The notes under the pieces were generated by a model. That model saw only the letters and a program-made list of their open reading frames with translations. It made no database searches and was not told the origin of the DNA. DNA of 64,000 bases from Pisaster brevispinus (lineage: Eukaryota > Echinodermata > Asteroidea > Forcipulatida > Asteriidae), in contig JAMKCF010000019.1 of assembly GCA_023634235.1 (NCBI GenBank), positions 7,567,947 to 7,631,946 of the forward strand. Direction: 5' to 3'. Shown here piece by piece: positions 25,401 through 34,895 of this stretch. Numbering within the stretch: position 1 is the first letter of the stretch; every line of letters begins with the position of its first letter. The translations under genes were made by a program, and so were the position numbers.

Positions 25401-28400
25401 TTTTCACAAATATTTCACGAAAAAAATGGTTCTTGTCACGGAAAAAATGGTTCAATCAGTAAGCTTTCAGACTAAAATTAAACAGTTGTTTTTTATCCAT
25501 ATCGATTCTGTATAAAACCTTTAAAATTGGTTTACTACTGAAGTACTGACTAAATAATAAAATGAAAAATTATTGGCATCGAAATCCATTACCTTCAAAT
25601 GTTTTCGAACACTGCTGACTTGTGACTTAGCCAGCGTCGGAGGTAAATTGACTACAAGAAAGAAGATGAAAAGGAACAAGTTAATTTGGCTCTTTATATA
25701 CGTCTTGACATCAAATGCCTTGAATTTCAAGAAAATCTCAGAATACAATAAATACTAACAATAATACTACTAACAATATTAGGTTCTTATATAGCGTTTT
25801 TTTTACATTGAAGGGTCTCAAAGGGTTCATTATTTTGTTCTTCAGATATGAAGAGCTGTAATTGTCATTATAAGACCCATTTTCCATGTATATTTATACA
25901 TAATGATGTGGCCCAAACCTAATGCAACCAACTATGCCAGAAACACTGGGGCAAATCCCTTCTCTTAATAGCGGTAAGTGTAACTGGGTTCTTTTTAAGC
26001 CTGTGATGGTTACACGGTTACACGGTTAACCGACCGATTATTCGGTTACACGTTTACGTTTTTTCGGTTCGGGTAACCGTAAAACCAGTTCCAAAAATGG
26101 TGCTTTGTTGAAATTAGTAAATCCGTAAATGTTTTTGACCGCAAGTCGCGATCTTCTATTCTCCTGTCAGTTCTTATTTATTTTTTTCGTCGAGCGTGAG
26201 CGTAAACATGTCAGATCTTCGAGGTGCGCCGCGAATAAGTCTTCGTCTTCATATTTTGTCTACGAAAATAACCACAGAGGGGACCCTGGTAAGTGGCAGA
26301 CAATAGAGGCAAGATAAGTCTTGAGAAAATCTTGGACAGGTTTGGCCCATTGAGAGTGCGCGCGTTCAATAGCAGGTTCACCATCAAAGGAAACTAGCCG
26401 ACACTGAACTTTCTTTGAGTAGACAAATGACAGCGTCCAACTTTCTGAGCTAGATAAAGGCGGCTTCCACAAAGGAAGCGGATTTAGAAATATTATACAT
26501 AACATAACAGGGTAAAACGGTGGGAGAGTGCACGCTGGCTGCTTCTTGACCTATCACCGCTGGCTGCTTCTGGACCTATCACTGCTCATGTACTGTAACC
26601 ACTCTTATCCAATCAGCACTGTCGAGTAATCAGGTTTGGTGTCGGTCACCTGTCAGGTCACGTGTTGCGTCATGTCAGCTTTCTTGTTGCGGTTGCGCCA
26701 AGCCTGTGCAGTATGCCAGTGCGGCGGCTTAAAAATGCACTTTATTGATAAAGAAACACGGACACTTGAATGACAAAGATTGTTTATTTCACTGGATACA
26801 ATTTCACCTACAAGTAAGTTTCCATTATGTGATTCATCCCCGACGAAAATCCGTTCGATGGCAGTGAACATCGTGCTCGGTCGTCTGAACCAATTTTTTT
26901 GAACTCAATTTTTTTCTGAAACTGTCGGTTACACGTGTAACCGACCGTTCCGGAAACGGTTACACGGTTAAAAAAAAAAAAAACGTTTACGCACAGGCTT
27001 AGTTCTTTTACATGCATTACACAACACACTGGACCTCATCTTTATGTCCCATCTGAAGGACGAAGCAATAGTGGTTAAGTGTCTTGCTTAAGGACACAAG
27101 CGTCAAGATAGGGATTCGAACCCACACTCTGCTGATCAGAAACACCAGATCTTGAGTCTGGTGCCCTTGATCGCTCGGCTACGACACCCAACATGCAATT
27201 TTTTTACTGCATTTCAAAGTTGAATTAAAAGTATTTCTTTCTCTTTTTACATTTGCTGAACTTTTAGGAGGTTTAGAATTAAAAGCAAAAGTTTTCATCA
27301 GTAAATCTTTAAAAAAAGAGAGAATGTGTTTGGAAAAATACTAGAAGGCCAAGCTTGTTTGGTTGTGAGGTTACTGGCTCAATGCTAAAATGAGATGCTA
27401 CTGGAGTAGTAGTTCAGTGGGTATTTAGAGAAATTATCAATGAATAAACATGCACAACATGGCGTTTTGGCTGGTGACAGCTAGATTATGTCATGTCTTG
27501 AGTTGACAATATGTGATGTATTCCATGTTTTACAAGGTCTATGAAACAAGAAGACTGCCATTTTCACTGTTGGCAAATCTGAGAAAATGTTTTTTAGAAA
27601 AACAACAACCTGACGATGTTTCGTGTCTTACCATGAAGTGTCTCAAATGCTTGAATCACCCTCGGCATGAACTGTGGCCGTTGTTTAGCAATGGAGGTAA
27701 GGGAGCCCATACAGGCCATCAAGTTGACACTAAAATAAAATCAGATCAGTATAACATCCAAGTATAACATCCATAGGTAATCAATTTACAGGTAATCAAT
27801 CAATAGAAGATAAATCAATAATCAATCTCTGTTAATCTATGTGTAATTTGACAACAATATAAAGGTCTCTTTGATGGAAAAGTGCACGCGTAAGCGCTGC
27901 GCACAACTCTCGGCCAACGATAAGTCTTCCTCAGGGGGGAGAGTCATTGCCGTCAAAAAGGTCTTAAACTAGAATCCCCATTTTGGAATTTATACTTTGT
28001 ATTTTATTTTCCTCTTTTAGTAACCTCTGGACGGAGTTATAGATTTTGAGGAGCTTTTGGGAACAGTATCCCCAGCGCTTAGAGAAGTAGATCAAAGAGC
28101 AGGACTTCTTTATAGCTGAATAAACTAACAGCTACTTTTTTTCACCAAGCAGACATAAGAAAATCTGTATTCAGATAAAAGTCTGGAATGTCTCATCCCT
28201 GCAACATTGACCTCAGTGAGGGCGCTGTTTTGGCTTGTGATGTCATATGAAAGGGGTCTATAGGAACAAAATTGCTAACCTGGTAATACTTGGCGAAGCA
28301 AGGAGACTCAGCAGCAAATCAAATCCATTTAAGCCATCTTTCTCCAGCTCATCACGCTTTAGTAGACCGTGATCCTCAGGAATCTGTTCATACAATGAAC

Positions 28401-31400
28401 AAAGAAAGAAGAAAATCTGGCTTAGAAACTAAAGCTTAAACCACTCCTACATGTATACACTGACACTACAGACTGCCACTACAGACTGCCACTACAGACT
28501 GGCACTACAGACTGGCACTACAGACTGGCACTACAGACTGGCACTACAGACTGGCACTACAGACTGGCACTACAGACTGGCACTACAGACTGGCACAACA
28601 GACTGCCACTACAGACTGCCACTACAGACTGCCACTACAGACTGCCACTACAGACTGCCACAAAGTGACCTTCTATGCTAGCATTGGGTGCATGGGTTTC
28701 TTCTGTTTGTACAGCTGGTATTATGTGGAACCTCATGGCTTGTGTACTGTGGACATAGTCTCCAAAGTCTCCTGTGGTATTTTGTGGAAAGAGCCAGTTG
28801 GGCAGGAGAGTGCGCTGGTAGTAATACGGTTTTCAATGATTAGATTTTATTTATTGTTTGTATATATATTTCCAGGCAGCACAACAATTTAAAAATATAA
28901 ATAGGACTACAGAAGATCACCCCTGGAATCGAGGTTGCTCATGTTTAAGCTCTTACCTGATCTAAAGAGATATCTGCTTCCACTTTCTTAGGCAACTCAG
29001 AGGCTTGGACTCTGGCCGACTCCACCAACACTAGTGACTCCATGTACTTGACGGAGTGGGTTCTTATTCTGTAATATGAACATCAATCAGAATCCATTAA
29101 CCCTTACCCTCCAATATCCCTCTAGATCCTCTAAGCCGAAATGAAGGCTTCAGAAGGACTAGGGGATGTAAGCCCAAATAGCAATTGCTTATCACTTACT
29201 CATCATTCTCAGAATCCAACCATCTAAGACCTACCCATCATTCTCAGAATCCAACCATCTAAGACCTACCCATCATTCTCAGAATCCAACCATCTAGGAC
29301 CTACCCATCATTCTCAGAATCCAACCATCTAAGACCAACCCATCATTCTCAGAATCCAACCATCTAGGACCTACCCATCATTCTCAGAATCCAACCATCT
29401 AAGACCTACCCATCATTCTCAGAATCCAACCATCTAAGACCTACCCATCATTCTCAGAATCCAACCATCTAAGACCAACCCATCATTCTCAGAATCCAAC
29501 CATCTAGGACATACCCATCATTCTCAGAATCCAACCATCTAAGACCTACCCATCATTCTCAGAATCCAACCATCTAAGACCTACCCATCATTCTCAGAAT
29601 CCAACCATCTAGGACATACCCATCATTCTCAGAATCCAACCATCTAGGACCTACCCATCATTCTCAGAATCCAACCATCTAGGACATACCCATCATTCTC
29701 AGAATCCAACCATCTAGGACCTACCCATCATTCTCAGAATCCAACCATCTAGGACCTACCCATCATTCACAGAATCCAACCATCTAAGACCTACCCATCA
29801 TTCACAGAATCCAACCATCTAAGACCTACCCATCATTCACAGAATCCAACCGTCTAAGACCTACTCATCATTCTCAGAATCCAACCATCTAAGACCTACC
29901 CATCATTCTCAGAATCCAACCATCTAGGACCTACCCATCATTCTCAGAATCCAACATGATGAAGACCTTCCCTTTGATTTCCTGGATGAGATCCCAGACA
30001 GCCTCCATCTCCTCCCCAAACGTCCTGGCATTCACCAACCACTTCAAAACAAAACAAAACAAAACAACACATTTCAGTTTGATATTAAAAGAAAGCGTCA
30101 TAAAAGAGTATTAGCACATTTAGAAGATTTAGAGTAGAAATAAAACGCTTGTTTTTCAGTTTGGTATTTAATATCATACACCTCTTAAATTTCTTAATAG
30201 CCCATATGCATGGCCCAATGTGCAAAAGATTCCAAGCAACACCGGCAACCATCATAATATAGGAGTCCTATATGAATAATTATAGGATGCTTAACAGCGG
30301 CGCTGCCATGCTACACGGTAGTTGCACGACGTGGTGACAAACATTGCTCTCTTGCCGTGTCGAATAGAATTGAATTCTCAGTCGGGCGATGCTCTTTGGG
30401 AATATGCATGCGCAAAGATTTTGACAATGTTTTATGTGTATATTCTAATAATGTCAACGTTCTCCTTGTTAGTACCGTAGCTGGGAGTATTCCGGGATGG
30501 AATACACTGGAACAAAAATAATTTGTAGATTTCACAATTGTACTATTTATAGTGGATTTTGTTTGACACTTTTTCTAAAAGACGAAGAACGCCACTCACC
30601 AACGATGGTAACAATAAGGACAAAATTTAAGGTGGGGAATATTATCATTATGATTTTGTCATTAGTACTATGTCACAGCTCAAATTGCCATTATGAAACA
30701 TGACTCTTTTGCAATTTTCTCACACTTCGCCATGTTTTACTTCTTTTTAGTTCGGCAAACTTTTTTACTAAATTCGATGTTTGTCAACTATTCAATTTAT
30801 TTGCCGCATTTTTGCTGAGCGAAAATCATTTGAATTTGTTACGGCATAAGTATGACGTTTAGCGTAGGACTAAACTAAGCCTGTGACGGTTACACGGTTA
30901 ACCGACCGATTATTCGGTTACACGTTTACGTTTTTTCGGTTCGGGTAACGGTAAAACCAGTTCTAAAAATGGTGCTTTGTTGAAATTAGTAAATCCGTAA
31001 ATGTTTTAGACCGCAAGTCGCGATCTTCTATTCTCCTGTCAGTTCTTATTTATTTTTTTCGTCGAGCGTGAGCGTAAACATGTCAGATCTTCGAGGTGCG
31101 CCGCGAATAATAGTCTTCGTCTTCATGTTTTGTCTACGAAAATAACCACAGAGGGGACCCTGGTAAGTGGCAGACAATAGAGGCAAGATAAGTCTTAAGA
31201 AAATCTTGGACAGGTTTGGCCCATTGAGAGTGCGCGCTTTCAATAGCGGGTTCACCATCAAAGGAAACTAGCCGACACTGACTTTCTTTGAGTAGATAAA
31301 TGACAGCATCCAACTTTCTTAGCTACATTGTAGATAAAGGCGGCTTCCACAAAGGAAGCGGATTTAGAAATATTATACATAACATAACGGGGTGAAACGG

Positions 31401-34400
31401 TGGGAGAGAGCACGCTGGCTGCTTCTTGACCTGTCACCGCTGGCTGCTTCTGGACCTATCACTGCTCATGTACTGTAACCACTCTTATCCAATCAGCACC
31501 GTCGAGTAATCAGGTTTGGTGTCGGTCACCTGTCAGGTCACCTGTCAGGTCACGTGTTGCGTCATGTCAGCTTTCTTGTTGCGGTTGCGCCAAGCCTGTG
31601 CAGTATGCCAGTGCGGCGGCTTAAAAATGCACTTTATTGATAAAGAAACACGGACACTTGAATGACAAAGATTGTTTATTTCACTGGATACAATTTCACC
31701 TACAAGTAAGTTTCCATTATGTGATTCATCCCCGACGAAAATCCGTTCGATGGCAGTGAACATCGTGCTCTTTTTTCAATTTTTTTGAACTCCATTTTTT
31801 CCCGAAACGGTCGGTTACACGTGTAACCGACCGTTTCGGAAACGGTTACACGGTTACAAAAAAAAACCGTTTACGCACAGCCTTAGACTAAACCCTACCT
31901 TCAGAGCAACCTTATACAGTTGCATGCTGCACAAGATGATCTTCTTTATAACTGCAACAAACTGCGCTGAATCTCCTAACATGATGTTCAGATGTGGAAC
32001 CACACTGCATAACATATCATTGTCCTTCTTGCTGTCATGGATAAGGAGTAATGGAAACATTTATTACCCCAAACCAAAATTGTTTTTTTCCCCACCACTA
32101 TGAACCGAACCTTCGTCAATGCTATATTCGCTCAAACTTTTGTGTCTATCAAGTACAAAACACTTGGAGCAGAATTTGAAATTTTCAGTGAATGCAATGG
32201 AGGGTTAAAATAATGGTCACAAGAACAGACTTGGTCGGAAATGGAGATTTGAGAAAGGCAGTAAGAGTGAAAGATAAAACACAATAAAATTAAGAAGAAA
32301 TGGAAATGGGCGGGGCTGGATTTCTGGATTTAAGAAAGAGCTAAGATTGATCTGAAGAAGTGTATTGATCTCAATCTGGAAAGTGTGAATGTGACAATAC
32401 AAATCACTATGGTGGTATTGACAACTCATCTTAAGATGAATCATAGCGTTTTGTGAAATCAAACCCTGAAAGGTTGTCAGTGTTACCATAGTAATTTGTA
32501 TTAAAGGCATCACAATTTGTTTAGTAATAAGAGTGATTTGCACTTGAGATCAACCTTAATTTGGCCCACAAGCCGATTTCACAAAGCACTAAGATTCATC
32601 TTATGATGAGTTGTCAGTATTTCCACAGTAAATAGCAATGTGACGTCACACTTTGTTTAGCAATTTAAGACACAGGGTCTCAGTGTCTTGGTCATGGACT
32701 GAATCTCACGTTCTTGGATCGTAAGGTCAAAGTCTTGGAATTTCAGGGTCTTGTCTTGGACCTTTTGTTTGCATTTGAACATTATAGTTTAGCATGGACC
32801 TCCAGGCTTGACTATTTGGATTTCAAACTTGAACCTTTGGGTAGTCTTCTTTCACAGACCTCTAGGTGTTATCTCAGATCATCAGGTCTTGTTACTGAAC
32901 TTCAGACCCTGGTTTTGGTCTTAAACATCTAGGTATCCACTATAACACTGACTACTACGCTACCATTGATGTTTTGAGGATCAATCGTTTCCAATGACTT
33001 ACCATGCCTCTTCTATAAATCCCACGACAAACTTTCTAACATCAGCTGATTTATCAAGCTGGAACTGAAGAACTTCCTGTTGGTATAAATAAAGTGAAAA
33101 GCATTTTTATTCTGTAATTACCAATTATACCTTTTTAATAAGCAGTTTTTGGGTTTGACAAATTTGCAGATGGAGCGACCATTCTTGGAACGTTGTTAGT
33201 GAGGCTAAAAATCCAAAGAATGTGCAGCGCAGTCTGCAGATTGTGCAAATCCAAAGAATGCGCTCAATATGTAGGTGGGTCATTCCACGAGGTTGAGAAA
33301 TTGTCTTACAATCACAAAATTTGGATTTCAAGTTGAGTTCATTACATCTGCGGAAAAAAATATATTACTTTTGTTACTCACATCGAGGAAGTTATCCAAC
33401 AGAGTAGGATCCTTGTGTACAATCAGCTCTTGGACATGTTTAAGATGGGCAATCTTCTGAGCATCTTTTGTCATCAAATGCGCCTGATTTATCAATTCAA
33501 TCACCTGGATCAAACACAAAGACAACTCTTTAGTTTTGGAGAATACACCAAGACCCCATTTCATGGTTCTGCTTTCACTTTACACAGGGCTCAAATTTGG
33601 CGTAAAATTCCAAAAGACAGCAAGGCTTGGAGCTTAAAATGCTTACTGGACCAGAATTTGTTTTACAAGACCAGAATCTTCATAGGAAAGAGCTTTCTAC
33701 ACAGATTTACATGTTATTATTTTTTGTTTGAACCAGCACTAAGACTAGAGAAGATATCTCGGTCATTTGTGTTATGGGGTTAGTATATTTTGACACCAGA
33801 CTCAAAGTCAACATTTGAGCATCATTTCTTTCTGTTAAAGATACTAAACAGTGAAATAATATTATTCAATTGAAAAAAACAAGACCAACCGACTTTTCAG
33901 GTCATGAGTTTACTGGTCCGGGGCTAAAATCACTGGCCTCGGGCCTGCAGTCCAGTGTCAAATTCGAGCCCCGCTAAGTTACAGGAAGCAAAAAAATCCG
34001 GGCAAAAAGTTAGTGTATTAACTTCCCAGGTGTAGCAGTAATTTTTGCCTGTGCATGTGCGTAGATGCACTTCATGTTACTAAGTATTCTTTGCTTAGAT
34101 ACCAGCAAGTGCAGATGTTCGGCACTCACAATGTACCTTCTACCTTGTAACGAAGAATAGTGACTGTGAGTGCTGAATTCCACGGCAAGCAGAGACATGA
34201 AATTGGGCCCTTGTGCATTATGCCATGTGTTAATCAAAGGAATGTACAATATTTTTTGGATGCCCTGTTGTAAATTTGGAAAATCTTTCACCTGTGATTA
34301 CATACATTACTTGTATTGTATTGTAAGTAGTATTTAGTTTTAGCCTCAAATGGGAGTACGCTCAATGAGAGTACAAAAAACAAATACAGCCTAATTTTGG

Positions 34401-34895
34401 CAAGATCGGATTAAAAAAAAAGCTGTAGGCATGTAAACGTGTAGTTGCGATGATCGTAACCCTGGAGGATGGAGGGTTACGATCATCGCAACTAGGAACT
34501 AGTACTAGTAAACATGAAGGGCAAAAAGTTACTCTATTGAGGTTCGTGGACGTGGAAACGATAGCGCAGCGCAACGAACCTCATACTTTCTACCATGTCT
34601 AGTACTTTCTAGTACTACTAGTACTATATGTAAATAAATAGCACTCTAACGATTTTAACTGGAAAAAAACTAACACGAAAATCTACATCTATAGTTTTTA
34701 CTTGAAAATCAAAACAACTTTCAGTTATTGAATTAAGCATGTTGTTTTACTTTGTTTTAGAGTTAACTGAAAAAATAAATTCTTATTCTTAAATCTTACT
34801 CGATCTGAGACGTTGATTCCCTCGGCTAATGAAGAAGAATCCTCATCCATAAAGTATTGCGATGCAATGGATCGCCGGCTGCTATCGGCATCCAT
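9358..34895 (-). CDS. SYMPK: symplekin, scaffold of the cleavage/polyadenylation machinery
   Basis: 27 coding exons, minus strand, 5' to 3': 34895-34800, 33504-33382, 33076-33003, 32031-31899, 30041-29935, 29068-28957, 28383-28280, 27729-27632, 25651-25593, 24752-24657, 24122-24013, 22305-22108, 21080-20931, 20208-20136, 19219-19040, 18593-18507, 17904-17712, 16951-16870, 16754-16572, 15649-15468, 14517-14448, 13921-13813, 13187-13087, 12144-11952, 11305-11070, 10757-10629, 10494-9358. Phases agree at every junction, giving about 1,471 residues (human 1,274). The frame needs 111 bases in exon 11 but I count 110, probably a counting slip. Residues about 30-330 match the HEAT/ARM N-terminal domain ([31 protein letters not shown]), which binds the phosphatase SSU72 in vertebrates. 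A basic [12 protein letters not shown] stretch near 345-365 may be nuclear localisation. Residues about 850-1100 are the Symplekin C-terminal domain ([34 protein letters not shown]). The start ATG aligns with the human start. The protein links CPSF and CstF in mRNA 3'-end processing. Confidence 0.97.
11518..11896. repeat. 95-bp tandem repeat in a SYMPK intron, first unit split by a MITE
   Basis: Units starting GAAAAGAAGAC occur at 11518, 11797 and 11892 (the third partial). The second to third spacing is 95 bp. The first to second spacing is 279 bp, exactly 95 plus a 181-bp MITE and its 3-bp target duplication. Confidence 0.85.
11532..11712. mobile_element. Harbinger-like MITE with TAA target duplication
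   Basis: The ends AGCCCGGTTCATACTTCCTG and its reverse complement flank a 181-bp element rich in GAATGCG/CGCATTC motifs. TAA lies on each side (11529-11531, 11713-11715). The next tandem unit has the uninterrupted GACTAACGG (TAA at 11808-11810), the empty site. A 3-bp TWA duplication is typical of PIF/Harbinger. Confidence 0.9.
12306..12445. mobile_element. MITE fragment of the GGGCCCAATTTCATAG family
   Basis: It starts AGGACCCAGTGTCATAGAGC and carries the family core (GAGCAGGATACCAGTCACAA, GTATTTTGGCTGGTAACC). The right inverted end is missing. Confidence 0.6.
12660..12870 (-). repeat. dispersed repeat copy (CTAAACGTGGATGG family, inverted)
   Basis: It is related in reverse orientation to copies at 18117-18478 and 20375-20655: it shares the complements of CTAAACGTGGATGG, of GGTTGGTGTCCGTTCG and of the ATTTGAATCTGAGAAACGAT stretch. 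No ORF or clear termini are visible. Confidence 0.5.
14880..15068. mobile_element. MITE of the GGGCCCAATTTCATAG family (inverted copy)
   Basis: It carries the family core in reverse orientation (GGTTACCAGCCAAAATACCA, GTGACTGGTTTCCTGCTCAT) and ends GCAGCTTATAAAATTGGGTC. Confidence 0.6.
15191..15440. mobile_element. MITE of the GGGCCCAATTTCATAG family next to a SYMPK exon
   Basis: GGCCCAATTTCATGGCTCTG on the left mirrors CAGAGCCATGACATTGGGCC on the right. The right end lies 28 bp from the donor end of the SYMPK exon at 15468-15649, so it sits just inside the following intron. Confidence 0.75.
17035..17660 (-). mobile_element. decayed non-LTR retrotransposon fragment (end of the reverse-transcriptase ORF)
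   Basis: Two minus-strand open stretches resemble the C-terminal part of LINE polyproteins. One contains [20 protein letters not shown] and [13 protein letters not shown] (about 17479-17620). The other contains [19 protein letters not shown] (about 17035-17226). The first resembles the post-RT segment and the second the C-terminal Cys region with its QTMDHLL signature. Stops and frame changes separate them, so it is a pseudogene in a SYMPK intron. The clade cannot be assigned by eye. Confidence 0.6.
18117..18478 (+). repeat. dispersed repeat copy (CTAAACGTGGATGG family)
   Basis: It shares long stretches with 20375-20655: ATTTGAATCTGAGAAA, AATGCTGCGTCCAGAGATGC, CTAAACGTGGATGGATTCAA and ATCTATGACCCTACCTTTGA. 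It is noncoding, in a SYMPK intron, 28 bp from the next exon. Confidence 0.6.
19205..19520. repeat. 160-bp tandem duplication that includes a SYMPK 3' splice site
   Basis: TTCTGTCTCTCCTAAAATTG at about 19209 and TTCTGTCTCTGCTAAATTG at about 19369 head two diverged copies about 160 bp apart, both containing ATATGCAACTT and ACAATTACTGAAAAG. The first copy contains the acceptor of the exon ending at 19219 and its first exon bases. The second repeats both inside the intron. Confidence 0.75.
19777..19985 (+). mobile_element. tRNA-Leu-derived SINE
   Basis: The 5' part folds like a class II tRNA: GTGCCGTG acceptor side, anticodon loop ACTCAAG (CAA, Leu), B box GGGTTCAAGTCCC, and closing GTGGCAC. 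A conserved tail follows (TTGAGCAAGATACTTTACTA, then AAGCCGTAGGTCCCGTGTAC). Related copies lie at about 24262-24502, 25925-27192, 42058-42240 and 45385-45640. Confidence 0.75.
20375..20655 (+). repeat. dispersed repeat copy (CTAAACGTGGATGG family)
   Basis: It contains GGGTTGGTGTCCGTTCGCTA, TTCGCTAAATGTGGATGGAT and AATCTATGACCCTACTTTTA, collinear with 18117-18478. Confidence 0.6.
21488..21600. repeat. copy A of a dispersed 110-bp repeat
   Basis: GAGACAACACCAAATTTTAC, CTTGAGAAAGACTCTGCTAG and ACAACCCACAGGTGCAATGG are matched about 950 bp further on (copy B). It includes the GAGAAAGACTCTGCTAGGGT motif also seen in the inverted repeat near 44,300. Confidence 0.6.
22448..22557. repeat. copy B of the dispersed 110-bp repeat
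   Basis: It is collinear with 21488-21600 (CTTGAGAAAGACTGTGCTTC, CAACCCACAGGTGAAATACC, AAAACAGTCTGAATG). Both copies lie in SYMPK introns that flank exon 22108-22305. Confidence 0.6.
22947..23966. repeat. 68-bp minisatellite, 15 units, in a SYMPK intron
   Basis: Units begin CATGTACATGGTGTTACTGC and contain AAACCTTACTAGATTGTATC and TCCACCATGCAAAGTTTC. Starts fall every 68 bp from 22947 to 23899. Units differ by only a few substitutions. Part of the unit (CATGGTGTTACTGCAAACCTTACTA, broken here as CATGGTGTTACTGC plus AAACCTTACTA) matches a single-copy stretch in reverse orientation near 13,260-13,290. Confidence 0.95.
24262..24502 (-). mobile_element. tRNA-Leu-derived SINE, inverted
   Basis: On the plus strand the tRNA part reads backwards: CCGGGACTCGAACCCACACT, CTGATCAGGAACACC, GCTTGAGTCCGG, GACATGCCAC. 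The tail side includes CTTCTCTTAACGCAAGTGCA and CTGGGTTCTTTACACAACTC, which corresponds to the site where a hAT-like element entered the next copy. Confidence 0.7.
25925..27192 (-). mobile_element. tRNA-Leu-derived SINE, inverted, interrupted by a hAT-like element
   Basis: The SINE runs 25925-25995 and resumes at 27002-27192 after the 1,006-bp insertion. The outer parts match the neighbouring copy (CTTCTCTTAATAGCGGTAAG before; CATCTTTATGTCCCATCTGA and GGATTCGAACCCACACTCTG after). Confidence 0.75.
25996..27001. mobile_element. hAT-like nonautonomous element, copy 1
   Basis: The termini are TAAGCCTGTG and CACAGGCTTA, flanked by an exact 8-bp duplication GTTCTTTT (25988-25995, 27002-27009). Subterminal regions at both ends carry repeated GGTTACACGGTTA and CGGTTACACG motifs in both orientations, as expected for transposase binding arrays. 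The interior is nearly identical to copy 2 and has an identical 72-codon minus-strand ORF (26653-26871) with no recognisable domain. The 8-bp duplication points to hAT. Transposase must be supplied from elsewhere. Confidence 0.9.
28462..28661. repeat. 13-bp minisatellite in a SYMPK intron
   Basis: About 15 tandem copies of CACTACAGACTGG or CACTACAGACTGC, with one CACAACAGACTGC variant. Since 13 is not a multiple of three, every frame reads a 13-residue repeat; this is not a gene. It lies about 80-280 bp upstream of the acceptor of exon 28280-28383. Confidence 0.95.
29201..29955 (-). repeat. 35-bp minisatellite built from an exon end and its 5' splice site
   Basis: The sequence CATCATTCTCAGAATCCAAC recurs every 35 bp from 29201 to 29936: 21 intronic units, then the genuine SYMPK exon end (exon 29935-30041). 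Read on the coding strand, each unit is GTTGGATTCTGAGAATGATG plus a GTAGGT-type donor and TCTTAGATG. Donor variants seen are GTAGGT (most), GTATGT (three), GTTGGT (two), and GATGA followed by GTAGGT (one). The innermost unit ends GATGA followed by GTAAGTGAT, the best consensus. Confidence 0.95.
30876..31885. mobile_element. hAT-like nonautonomous element, copy 2
   Basis: The termini TAAGCCTGTG and CACAGCCTTA (one mismatch) are flanked by an exact 8-bp duplication GACTAAAC (30868-30875, 31886-31893). It is nearly identical to copy 1 apart from small indels, including an extra CACCTGTCAGGT repeat near 31,535 and a 4-bp insertion. The right duplication ends five bases inside the intron from the SYMPK donor at 31898. 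Confidence 0.9.
34380..34590. mobile_element. foldback-related element interrupted by a smaller hairpin element
   Basis: The outer sequence (CAGCCTAATTTTGGCAAGAT, GCTGTAGGCATGTAAACGTG, then GAAGGGCAAAAAGTTA and GAGGTTCGTGG...) is collinear, inverted, with 51900-52055, and related to the tips of foldback element 1. The match is interrupted by about 65 bp holding a perfect 22-bp hairpin, bracketed by GTAAACGTG and GTAAACATG, probably its target duplication. Confidence 0.6.
34442..34494. repeat. perfect 22-bp hairpin
   Basis: The 22-base arm 34442-34463 (TAGTTGCGATGATCG...) and the 22-base arm 34473-34494 are exact reverse complements around a 9-base loop, GGAGGATGG. It appears to be a very small foldback element inside an older one. 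Confidence 0.85.

Noticed and set aside
26653..26871. A conserved 72-codon protein (identical at 31545-31763)
   Set aside because: The identity is explained by the two copies being the same recent transposon. No transposase motif is visible, so conservation is not evidence of coding.
28451..28681. Repetitive protein ([13 protein letters not shown] repeats)
   Set aside because: It is the translation of a 13-bp tandem repeat within a SYMPK intron, with no start context or splice support.
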